64,000 nt of DNA, taken from positions 124,001 through 188,000 of the forward strand of contig JAGFNK010000021.1 in the NCBI GenBank assembly GCA_025769875.1, given 5' to 3'. The stretch's first letter is position 1, and each line of letters begins with the position of its first letter. Under the pieces are notes generated by a model. That model was not told the DNA's origin. It worked only from the letters and a program-made list of their open reading frames with translations, and did not search any database. Source of the stretch: Russula earlei. Taxonomy: Eukaryota; Basidiomycota; Agaricomycetes; Russulales; Russulaceae. Below are positions 47,917-58,380 of this stretch, piece after piece. A program made the position numbers and the translations under genes.

Positions 47917-49385
47917 CTAAGTTCGTGGCCGAGGCCTTCTTGGTCTTCTGGGGTGGTGCTGGTGGCGAGGGGTTGTGATGGTGCAGCGGTGCTGGTGTCG
48001 CGTGAAACTACTAAAGCGGCGGCTGAGACTGAGAAGACTGAGGCTGAGACTGAGAAGGTGGTGGCGGACTGAGCTGGTGTGATAGTGGAGGCAGACAGGG
48101 GCGGAGGCGACGACTGAGGGCGACGCAGGGGCGATGGTGGCTGTGGCTGACAAGGGCGTGGTGGCGGTGGCTTGTGAGACGGTGGTGGAGGCGGCAGCGT
48201 GTGGCACTAAGACATCAGTGGCTGAGGCTGAGGCTATGGCGGCGGCTGACGAGACTAAGGCAGCTGGCAAGGCTAAGAGTGCGGTGGCGGTGGTTGACTG
48301 ATCTGAAGCTGGGGCGATGGAGATGGCTGGCAAAACTAGGGGTGCGGTGGTGGCAGCTGAGACTGAGAAGGCTGAGGCTGAGGGCAGGGTGGAGACGGCG
48401 GCGGCTGGCAATGCTGGTGCTATGACAGACTGGGCTGAACTGACCAGTACAGGCAAGGCTATGATGGAGACTGATGCAAAGTCAGCGGCTGGCACGACTG
48501 AGGCTACTGTGGCGATGGACGAGGTGACAGACGAGACTGAGGGCGACAAGACGACTGAGGGCGTGGGAGCGGATGAGACAAAGGTGGGGGTGGCAGACGA
48601 GGCTGCGAGGGCTGAAGTGGCAGGCAGTGCTAAAACGTTGGTGGGTGAGGTTGAGATGGTGGTTGTGCATGGAGCTGAGACAGTGGCCATAGCAGGCGAC
48701 ACTGAGGGCGTGGGAGCTGGTTGGGCAAAGATGGGGACAGTGGTGATAGGTGATGTCACAGCTGAGGCTACAGCGGCGGGGACAGATGAGGTGGTGATGA
48801 TGGTGAATGCGGGCAATGCTGGGACAGCAAGGGCAGGTGGAGCCGAGGCGATGATGGCTGGCGAGTCGAGGATGGCAGCGGTGAATGAGGTACAGGAACG
48901 GCAGATGAGGTGGGAACCGCAGGGATGATGGGCAAGGCAGGCGAGGTGGAGGTGATGGTGCACGATGTAGGGACGGAGGCTGGAGTGGGCATGGGTGCAG
49001 GGTATGTGTAGTCATCTTCGTCTTCATCTGCAGAGCAGAGTTGGCATTCCCACTGAATGTCACAGGGATGCTGAGAGAATATCTTGACTAGTGTGTCGAA
49101 TACTTCTTGGAAATTGACAAAGTGCCTCTGCTGTTCATTTGGGCGCCAGGGGCCAAGATGTTGGGAGACCATCCGGCGGTCGTCTGGGTGGAGTCCGAGC
49201 CAGAATGACTCGTCACAATCTTCGTAGCACAGGCAGCATGCATGGATGAGGGGACCGCAGATTGCCCTGAAACTCCGGTAGTATTCATCTATGTCTTCCC
49301 AGTCACACATGTGGAGTCTTGATGAGGAGGCAATAAGGTCCTCCAGATCCCACTTGAGCTTGAGGCATTCTAACTGAGTTGGCAT
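47917..49385 (-). pseudogene. Gag-like ORF with Ser/Ala/Pro-rich tail
   Basis: Minus-strand frame 48768-49385 (205 codons) carries a helical capsid-like part: DWEDIDEYYRSFRAICGPLI, FWLGLHPDDRRMVSQHL, FQEVFDTLVKIFSQHP. The alternation of a YxxxF helix and a GLHPDDR turn resembles retrotransposon gag; no zinc knuckle, protease or reverse transcriptase is present. An overlapping frame, 47917-48963 (348 codons), is an almost uninterrupted Ala/Ser/Pro/Thr tail, so one frame change near 48950 would give a ~480-residue product. Gag assignment is inference. Confidence 0.45.
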
Positions 49386-49862
49386 GCTGAAGGAGTGTGG
49401 CGCGTGGTGAAGACAGATGGCAGGTCGACGCAGGCAGTGTGACTGGCACGGCTGTGACTGTGGGTGTGGAGGGCCAAATGCGAGTTGGAAGGGAGCGGTG
49501 CGACTGATGCAGCTGAGACAGCGGGTGTGGTGGGAATGAGGGCAAAGGATGGTCAGAATGGAGAGGTGAGAGGGGCAATGAGTGGCTGGCCGTCACTCCG
49601 ATCACACTGAGAACAATGTTGCACACCACAACACTTGAGTCAAAAACACTATGGGGCTGCCTCAAGACAGCCCATGGGTACAACATGAGAGAAAAATAAT
49701 AGATATAGACCATGATTTTGAGTTGTAATTCATCTAATACACATGTGGAGGTGGCTTGAGTCCAGCTCCACCAATTCTCACTCAAATCTCATGAAAACAA
49801 TGGGGCTGCCTAGCCCTCATTCAGGCGATTCAGGGACAATAAATTTCATATGAATTGAAGCT

Positions 49863-50691
49863 TGTTACGAACCAAGGCCAAGTCCTGGCCGAGGATTGTC
49901 CTATTTTACTCAAGAAAGACCTCTCTCACTTTACATTGCCAACTCCCTTCCATTTTCTGGGCTATCCCTCCTGTGGTACAAGATATTGTTATTGCAAAGG
50001 CACTATAACACGACCAGGCACCGGTTTCCTAATCGGGTAATCATCGCGTGGCAGCCACATGGCCACCCAGCCACCATGGACCTGAAACAGCAGCACAAAC
50101 TCTTAGAAACTGTTGCATAAATCATCTGACGTCATCAAGGCTCCAATGACATCATAGCTGACTGAGCGACTCCACAGTGACCTCATAGGCTCACTAAGCG
50201 CCCCACAGTGACATCATAATGATGTCATCGCTCCACAATGATCAGTAATGCGCTCAGTAAGCCTGAAACTTGACACAAGCAAGTTTATGCCTCTGTAGTC
50301 CTATTGGATGGTACCAAAGAGTCTAGAATAGTCCCAGTGCTTTGTAATCGACCCTGTACACTGTATATAAGCCCCAATGAAGCATGGCAGTCGTCAGACT
50401 GTCCATTTGTGATACTCTCATCTTCCTGGGTACTCCCCTGCGACCGCTAGGTCTAAAGATTCCCCTCACTTCCAAGGTACTCTTCAACGACCGCCTTGTT
50501 TAAAGTCCCCTTGCTACACTGGCCTCCAGCTTTCGCCTTTGTCTCTTGCAACATCTACCAGTCCCCATCTGGTACCTCCTTGTCGTTTGGCTCATCCTCT
50601 TGTTCAACACCACCTTCGCCACGTATCATCTGTTCCGACCCTTGCCCACCTGCTCCTGAGTCCTTAGTGATCAGCAGTACGTGTCTTGACA
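49863..50691 (+). mobile_element. Solo LTR, 829 bp, 5-bp target duplication AAGCT
   Basis: Begins TGTTACGAACC and ends GTCTTGACA. AAGCT flanks both ends (49858-49862, 50692-50696). TATATAAG at 50364 precedes CAGACTGTCCATTTGT, the block shared with the LTR at 43698. It sits inside the right arm of the foldback element; removing it with one AAGCT rejoins the arm to match the left arm. Confidence 0.92.
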
Positions 50692-50792
50692 AAGCTGTTT
50701 TGAGGGAGATATTCATCCCGCATGTTTGAGGGGGTTTCTGCACCAATTTGGGTGGAATTCAAGCTCCACCAAGTGCGCTGAAAACAGCAATA

Positions 50793-51389
50793 ATAGATGG
50801 TTCTGCTCCACCACTGTCTGATGAAGATGAAACTGTTGAGATGGATGATGTTATGGCTGATCAGCCCAAGCCTGAGATCTTCAAACAAACATCACCAGAC
50901 CCTACACCAACACAACTTCAATGTACAACACCAGTTCTTGCCTTTGAGGAAACACACCTGGCAGGGGACCATTATGAGACACTGACAACACAGCTTGATA
51001 CAGAGATTATGGCATCCCCTCTGGCCACTTCACATGATGAATCTTGAGGTCAGCATTTTCATAAGACCAGGTGATTTGTCTCAGTGCATGTGAGTGCAGC
51101 AATGAGGTGTCAAATGTAGAGATTGAAAAGGGTGATGCTGTCTGCAATGTAAGGTTCCTGGGTGCAAGACTTAGGGCTGTGCACCGTCTGTCTGACAGGT
51201 AACAGCCATCAATATGATGGCTGTCTGATGGGTATGGCTGACCTGTACCCCATCTGTCATGTGTACTCACTGGATTGCTAATGGTATGGGATGGGGATGG
51301 AGATGGCCATTGTACAGTAGACAGTATTACAATTAGGCCAAAAAAAAATCATGAATTATATATCTAATCAACACCTCAATGGCTCAGTG
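50793..51389. other. Repeat-region DNA of unknown origin
   Basis: A 100-codon frame (from about 50748) is acidic and Thr/Pro-rich but has no motif, and its start lies in the foldback arm. Probably relic mobile DNA. Confidence 0.35.
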
Positions 51390-52051
51390 CAGTATTGGCA
51401 TGCATTCATGCAAGATGCAACTGCTTCTTGACAAACATCAGTATATGGATGGTATCAGCATGAAGACTGGTGCAATGGAGGGAGATCATGTTCTGTCCAC
51501 CAGAGAATTTCTGCTCAACAGCAACAGCAGAGCCTATGTCATGAATAAGATGATTATTATTAAAATCAAAATTACTCACCAGGAATGCATAGAATGTCAC
51601 AAGCCAAACAAAAGAGGTTTGGGAATTGCACACATTGACCCATCCACCAATGAATTGGATTACATGTGTTGAAATCTTCAGCAGGGAGTTTGAAATATTC
51701 TTCAAGTTTGTTGATTGAGCTCTTGTCTTTTCTACAATATTGAGTGATGAAGGATTTCTGTGGTGAGCCCACAATAGGCAGTGATGTCACAGGCAAAGAT
51801 GATGCTAAATACAATGTATGATCATTGGCCTTTGCATAATTTCTGTCAAAGTAATCAAAGAGATGTGACCTGGAATGTTCAAGGTGATCTGAGAGTGTTG
51901 GATTGTCATCATAATCTGTCTTCATGCCATCATATGAGATTTGTGGATCAAGCACTAGTGAGGTATACAGTTAGCAAGTAACCAATTTGGTGATTGTTGA
52001 TGCACATGCAGCCCACATGTAGAAGGGAGACACATCATACTGGTAGTAGTA

Positions 52052-52605
52052 GGCCCCTTTTACCAACCAAGAATTCTTAAATCTTGAACTTGAACTTGGA
52101 TTTTGGGATTTTCTGGGAGTGACAGGAATGACAGGTGTGATGTAAGTGACATAATAAACTAATATGAGTCCATTTCAAATATGAGTTATTTTCTGGTGTG
52201 ATTTGCTGGGTTTACATGTGATATGTAAAATATTTTTTCTAACCCTTCCTTCCACTCCTTCCAAGTGGGGTATTGCAAGCATGTCATTAAGGCAGAATAT
52301 GTGTCACCAATGTGTGGGTGCACATCTTTGTGCATATTTTGTATGTGCAGCTCTGGTGAAAATGGGGCTGCAAGCACCCAGATGTTGAGCTCAAGTTAGA
52401 CTGCTCGACTCCGAGTTTGACACTGACACATCATGTGTAACCCCAAATATGTGAATATGCAAATGACAACAGAAAAAAATGCATATTAATTTATTATATA
52501 CATCATATCACTTACATCACTCCTGTCACTCCTGTCACTCCTGGAAAATACCGAAATCCAAGTTCAAGTTCATGATTCAAGAATTCTTGGTTGGTAAAAG
52601 GGGCC
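52052..52605. mobile_element. 554-bp TIR element (MITE-like)
   Basis: Inverted ends of about 100 bp start GGCCCCTTTTACCAACC and match imperfectly inside (TTGAACTTGGATTT region, then GACAGG repeats). The flanks are GTA on both sides, consistent with a 3-bp target duplication. The interior holds a 63-codon minus-strand frame (QNMHKDVHPHIGDTYS) of unknown origin. No transposase. Confidence 0.6.
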
Positions 52606-53160
52606 GTAGTCACTGAGCTTCCAGTGTGCATCTGTGAGTCCAAGTTTGATTCTAGGTGACTCTGAGTTGGGGAGGACACAAAGAATATTCTTGATATCAT
52701 CTTGTAAGCCTCAAAAGATGGCATGCATCATTGAAAGCATCAGGATTTTCATGGCAGACATCTCAGTAGTAGCAGCTTGAGATGATGTGAGCCAAGAGGT
52801 CACAAGGGTAATAGATTCCCAGTCTGAGCTACTGGGTTCAAGGGCATGGAGGTCCTTGTTTCAAGAAACATAGGAGTTGATAGTATTGCAATAATCAAGG
52901 GCTTGCCCTATAACATGTCAGTCAGAACCCTCATACAAATAGCCATGACAACTTACAATGCATTTGATGAGTCCATGACAATTGTGTTTTCACATCAAGA
53001 ATGAGCATATGTGTTGCACTACAATCATCTAATGTCCTGCCTCCTTCAAGCTGCACAAACTGGATCTCACAAGCCCAAGATTGATGACATTGGGGACTCG
53101 AATGGACAGACTTGACAATTTTCCAAAGCTGACCAGGATATTACAGTAAGTTAGCTGGTT

Positions 53161-53781
53161 TGTTGTGATCTACCCCCTTGTCGGTTCGTCCATAATCCCT
53201 TTCATCACTGTTCTCTTTTGTCACCCTTGTCCCCTTGGTTACCGTTTCATCCCTTGATGCTGATGGTCCCTTATTGTTTCATCTATTGTGTTTCACTTAC
53301 TATGTTTCACTTATTATGTTTCAACTATTGTTAAGTTACTTTTGCTATTGGTTCACCTTTATCTATTGTTCCGCTTATGGTACTGTACAGCCTCGCTACA
53401 TACAGTATTTAAGCACCTGTAGAAGCTGGGGAATGCCCCAAGCTTAGCTTTGTCCCATTTCCTGTCGCATCCCTTGCCCTGTACTCTCTCTCAATCACAA
53501 CTTGCTTGTGCTGGCCTACACTTTGCTTGACCTCAGCACACCTCAAGGAACCCTTGTGTTCCTCTTCCTCCTCTGCCTCTCTCTCATTGTCCTCCTCTTC
53601 TGTGAAACCAGGAGATCGACTCTGTCTGCGGACTGAGTCATTGTCTGACTCAGCCTTGAGACACTAAACCTCTGATCCGGTCTCTTTGAGCCGGCCCCCA
53701 TTGAACCCTTGAACCAAGTCACAGGGACTTGGCCCTCCTTGAACCTTGAGCTAATGCTCTTACAGCTGCGACGCCATAACA
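53161..53781 (+). mobile_element. Solo LTR, 621 bp, 5-bp target duplication TGGTT
   Basis: Starts TGTTGTGATC and ends GCCATAACA. TGGTT flanks both sides (53156-53160, 53782-53786). A TATTTAAG box lies near 53404. Sequence is unlike the other two solo LTRs, so it is a second family. It interrupts the hAT pseudogene. Confidence 0.92.
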
Positions 53782-56066
53782 TGGTTGGTAGAGAATGGGC
53801 CCATTGTGTACCCTTCCAATACCAGACAGTAGGCTGTCAGCTGCATCAACATTTGCTGTATCAGCATCAGCATCTGGCATGTCTACATCACTCTCATCAT
53901 CATCCTCATCATCACCCACTGCATTGTTGTCATGTTCACATGAGAGAGGAGCTGTGACATTATCTTGGTAGTCACCACCACACATGGCAGACTGTTTCCC
54001 TTCAACCTTTGATATCACCCCAACACCTTCAAGAAGCTTGCATTTAAATGTCAGCTGTGATGACAACTATAATTAGAATTTGGTGTTATACCTTGATAGC
54101 AGGCAAGTGAATGGTATGAGGCATGCAACACATGCATGCATCTTGTGCCAAGAACAGTATTCCCCATTGTTGGCATTGCCACTCAAGTGATGTCATTGGG
54201 GTGTTGTTGTTGCTGGCATTATCCATTATGAGGGTGATAATCTGCAAATGGGTTAACACATTGCTGGGCTAAGGATGGGAAACTCACTTTTCCAATGAGA
54301 CCATATAGCTCTAGTGTTGCCTAAACCACCTCTGCCATATTCTCTCCTGAATGCTCCCCAGTAAGTTCTCAAAAGTCAATCAGTAACTCCTCTGGAAGGG
54401 GACAATGTGATTATGCCAGTTGAATGAAGGGAAGAGCACAAACCAAGTTGCCCATCATTGGTCACATAGTGTGCAACAATTGCCAAAGACATGTACTGAT
54501 TGCTTGATGCCCATGCATTGAGTGACAAGCAGACCTTCCCCTCAAGCTTCTGCTCTATGGATGGATACATGGTATGAAAAGAAAAAAAGACAAAACTGAC
54601 TGAGAACATTTCACAAAGACCTTCAATTGTTTCCTTGCCCATCTTCACAACACGCTGCTTGATCCCATCATGTTTTAGAATTTTCAATGGACCAGTGTGA
54701 TGTGTAAAATTCATCAGATTAATGAATTCAGGTTTCTCAACCTTGTCAAATGGCTGGTCACAGGCAACAACCCACTCAGTGAGGAGCTGTTCAAACCTTT
54801 CTTGATCCCATAGACACTGACAATTGCTTCATGACATCCAAATGTCTAAGATAACACTACTTACAGTAGTGTGGGCTCACTGGTCTTCAAAGGCTTTCTT
54901 GATGTTTTCAGATGATTTCTCAAGGTTCCTCATGTATTCAGCTTCCACCTGTCCATTGAGTTGCTGTTTTCCAGATGTGATAGTGATCTCATTGGGCACT
55001 GGGGGCTTGTCATGATTTTTAAGGATGCAATAGAGTTGATACATTGGCTTAACATGGACACAGAGATTATTTACAAGTGCTAAGGGAAGCATCACCCATT
55101 AGGAACAAAAAAGAAATTGATGAGAAATGCACTGTTTAGATTACTTCTCATTGTCTTCTTGATGGTACAAATCTTATGAACACCATGAAGGCAACAATAA
55201 TGTACATTGCCATCTTCTCCTAGACTACCATATGACCCTTTGCTGACAACTTTGTAGAATAAATATACTGGACTCCTTTTTACATTTCCAGCCTTCTATA
55301 AAAACCCACAATGTGACAAAAATGTGAGAAATGCAAAGCAAAACATACCTTTTTGGAGTTAGGGGTTTCAAATGAGCCTGCTGCCATCCAGCAGGGGCTA
55401 TCCATGTTATCAATTTCCTCAACCTCAACAGAGCAAGTCCTTGCCTTCTCCCTTGGGGGTGCAGGTGTTGATTTCATCTTGATCTTTGGTTTCAGGACAT
55501 GCATGTGGCCCTTTTTATTGCTGACTTCCAGTATGGTTTTTGAGGGTAACATATCAGCTATCTGCAAAGTGTTAATTTGCCTGACCATGGAATCATGCTA
55601 AGATATTTCATACCTCTTCATTACTTATTTCTGTGAAATCACTAGGATCCTCTGATCCATACTCAGCAGAAGAAGTGGTGAAGTCAGTATCATCTGCATC
55701 AGTATTGGTGTCATCCATGACAGCTTGCTTGCACTTTGCAGTGGCCTTGTGTTTGCAAGACTGCACAGGGTGCCAGTGGGACAATTGAACAGGATTCTCA
55801 AATTCATCAAGCTTCTTCACAGCAATAGCTGCAGCTAATCATGTACCTGCATTGGATTGGACCAGATGAGAACGTTGACCTGGAAAGATGAGTAAGTACT
55901 TTGTGGAAGCACTCAAATTATGTTGAACAAACTACTTACTACCTTGTTGCATGCAAGAACCTGGTTGAATAGGTTGGGAATCATCTGCATCATTGAACCA
56001 GATGATTTTGGATGCATCAAGCAGTCAACCATCTGGTCCTCAGGCAGGCTGATCTGTCATGGCAAG

Positions 56067-57300
56067 TAGGGTTTTTCCGGCCCGGCTTGGCCTGAAAGCC
56101 CTGGCTTTGGCTTGGCCCAAGGCGGCTTTGGCTTTCTAGAACCCCAGGCCGGGCCAAAGCCGTCAACCCCGGCTTGGCTCCGGCTTGGCCTGGCCTAGGC
56201 CACGGCTTTTGTACGTACGATTTTTGTATGTGAGCCCGCTGGCCACATGACTTGTACCAGGCCTTGCGCGCCATGCGTTCACTTTCCCTTCGTCTTTCAT
56301 CCCACTCACATCCCTCCTTCCAACTATCGTCATTCCTTTCACCTCACTCTCCTTTCCTCGCGTTCCCACTCTCGACGTCATCCCCACCTCTTGCCCACTC
56401 CATGTCAGCAGACCATGACAACGGCTCAATTCGATCGCCGTCGATGTCACTCACCTTGCCGCTCAACGCCTTCATCCCTTCGGTCTTCAAGTCGGAGCAC
56501 GGCTCCTGCCCACACTTTGACCTACGGCACGACGCCATCGCCGTCCGGCTGCGCCTCGCGCCCTCCCAAGACCGTTCCTCAAGCATCGTCCTTGCGTCCG
56601 CCACACGTCTACGCACGGACCCATATGATGCGTTCGACATCGTCACCATCACCTTACCTGAGGGCTCGCTGCCCACAGCGCCTCGCCCATCGTCATTGCC
56701 GCCCTATTCGAGGGCTCGCTGCCCATAGCATCTCGCCCCCGACATCATCGCCGCATCGCCTCGCGCTCGCGGATTCGCAGTAGGAGGACTTTAGAATAGC
56801 ACTTTTGTATTTAAATATCAAATATATTACGGAGTCGTTATGTTCTGGAGAGCATGATGAGGCATAGTAAGAGCATAGATTATACATGTGGAATGAGTGA
56901 AGTCCAGTGTACAACATGGTACGCTGCGGGACGAAGCGATCTAAGACTGAGGAAAGGGATTACGAGCAACCAACACGACTGAGCATTGCACATTGACATA
57001 TAGGCCACCAAGGCTTACATTGTACATGTACTTGACTCAAGCAAGAAGGAAGGTTGAGAGGGAAGCACAGATACGACGATGAAAAACGACAGGGAACAAT
57101 GGTGTGTCAAATTGATAAATTAAAGTTTGATGATTACCCAAATGATCAAAGCCGGGGCTTGACGGCCCGGCTTTGGCTTTTCAAATCACAGGCCGGGCCA
57201 AAGCCGTCACGAAGCCGTCACTTTGGCCCGGCTCGGCCCGGCCTATTTCGGCCTGGCTTGGCCCGGCTCATGGCCTGAGGCCGGGCCGGGCACATCCCTA
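56067..57300. mobile_element. Non-autonomous hAT element, 1234 bp, 8-bp target duplication ATGGCAAG
   Basis: Terminal TAGGG...CCCTA inverted ends are flanked by ATGGCAAG on both sides (56059-56066, 57301-57308), the hAT signature of 8 bp. The subterminal 150 bp at each end are packed with GGCCCGGCTTGGC-type repeats in opposite orientation, as expected for transposase binding sites. There is no transposase frame; a GC-rich ORF pair lies inside. It inserted into older repeat DNA whose frames resume on both sides. Confidence 0.88.
56402..56728 (+). CDS. ORF carried inside the hAT element, unknown
   Basis: 108 codons from MSADHDNGSIRSPS: Ser/Leu-rich, with a part resembling a folded domain (FDLRHDAIAVRLRLAPS, DAFDIVTITLPEG). 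The frame is open upstream to 56252, and an overlapping frame (56247-56783) is also open, so openness may be due to high GC. It could be a captured host gene fragment. No family recognised. Confidence 0.25.
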   Translation: MSADHDNGSIRSPSMSLTLPLNAFIPSVFKSEHGSCPHFDLRHDAIAVRLRLAPSQDRSSSIVLASATRLRTDPYDAFDIVTITLPEGSLPTAPRPSSLPPYSRARCP

Positions 57301-57308
57301 ATGGCAAG

Positions 57309-58380
57309 TCCTGTTTGTCGAGGACCAGGATTGAAAAGAGGGGATGGCAGCATGGCCACAAACAATGGGTATCCCTCAATGGTCTTGGTGGGGGCCCTGG
57401 CAACAACAAGTTTGAGTTTTGGTGGCTCAATGAAAAAATAAAGTTTATTTGGATATTCCCATAAAAAATGCCATCTAATGCTGTTGACAGCCATTTTTTG
57501 ATGGATTGGACAGGTGTGGTCCCACTCTATCATCAAGACAGATGGGTGGGTGGGACAAGCTCAAATGGCATGGGTATGGTACCCATACTACAGATCTGTC
57601 CATCCTGTTGAATCGTGCAATGATAAGGAAGATTAGATCGTAGTAGATCTAATAAAAATGATATTCAGTTTCTGTGAGATGAAACTTTTGTGTCATATTT
57701 ACCTAATAAAAATGATACTACAACACATAATCAGCTACTGATAAGATCGTGAGATAGTAAGTACTTACTTCAGTTTCTGTGAGACAAAACTGAAGTATCT
57801 ACTGTATGTATGATGCTCTTAAGTATCTGAGAGCATCCCTAATTATTTTGTCTGTAGTAACTATCAAATTGTTTTCACGATTGCTATGTGCTAGCTACCG
57901 ATTGTTTTAGATCATACTATCAATTTTGTTATCGTACATGTTTCAGCAACTTAGCTGAAACACTTATGTGGTCCCGGCCTGTGGGCCACCCAGACAGTTT
58001 GGGCCAACATGTCAACGCCTCAGCTACTCTTTATCTCAACACATCCCATGATGGACAGTTATGGTGTGCAGCCCTAGCAAGACTGTTTGGGTGAGTCATC
58101 AAGAAAATACTTAATCACCTGGGTGGCTGATGATTTTTGGTCAGTATCATTGCGAGTGCATGGGATATGATATGATACCCAAGAATTGGTCCTGCCGAAG
58201 TTGCAAATTGAGCACCACTCGCACAAAACGGCGCCGTACTTGATATTCATGTTTCTTGAGCATACATGTCATCTAACACGTGATGTGAAATTACCATATA
58301 TAGAAGGAGGGGAGGGTTCTGTTCCACCGCTGAAATAGAAGTTCCGACTGTATGAGAAATGCCCGTTCCGCCACCCCCTT
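57309..58380. other. Relic repeat DNA before P450 copy 2
   Basis: AT-rich, with no intact gene. 57309-57536 on the minus strand reads VVARAPTKTIEGYPLFVAM and continues the frame seen left of the hAT element. At 58143-58222 a plus-strand frame reads HCECMGYDMIPKNWSCRSCK, a PHD-finger-like Cys pattern, without the rest of a domain. Confidence 0.4.

Larger units (their letters stand above)
47096..50792. mobile_element. Foldback element with ~0.4-kb inverted arms and a gag-like ORF
   Basis: The left arm (from TTATTGCCATTTTCAG, about 47096 to 47500) is the reverse complement of the right arm, which runs 49490-49862 and continues at 50697-50792 after a solo LTR. The arms differ by scattered substitutions only. 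Between them lies a GC-richer coding region on the minus strand. Inverted rather than direct terminal repeats around a gag-like frame are unusual for a retroelement. The size without the LTR is about 2.86 kb. Confidence 0.7.
51390..55860 (-). pseudogene. Decayed hAT-family transposase
   Basis: Minus-strand fragments, N- to C-terminal: an acidic linker (SSAEYGSEDPSDFTEISNEE, about 55620-55700); EKARTCSVEVEEIDNMDS; NIKKAFEDQ (about 54880); NLMNFTHH...GIKQRVVKM and GKVCLSLNAWASSNQYMS (54490-54720), the RNase-H-like start of a hAT catalytic domain; KLLEGVGVISKVEGKQSAM; then at the far end the C-terminal dimerisation segment EEYFKLPAEDF, PIHWWMGQC, FPNLFCLACDIL and SAVAVEQKFSGGQNMISL. Frames change and stops are frequent, so it is inactive. 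A solo LTR and a TIR element interrupt it. Further N-terminal-like sequence may continue to about 57536 on the far side of the hAT element at 56067. Confidence 0.6.

Noticed and set aside
48317..48928. 203-codon plus-strand frame (Ala/Glu/Thr/Val-rich)
   Set aside because: Antisense of the gag-like tail; low-complexity codons keep both strands open, while the capsid-like part is only on the minus strand.
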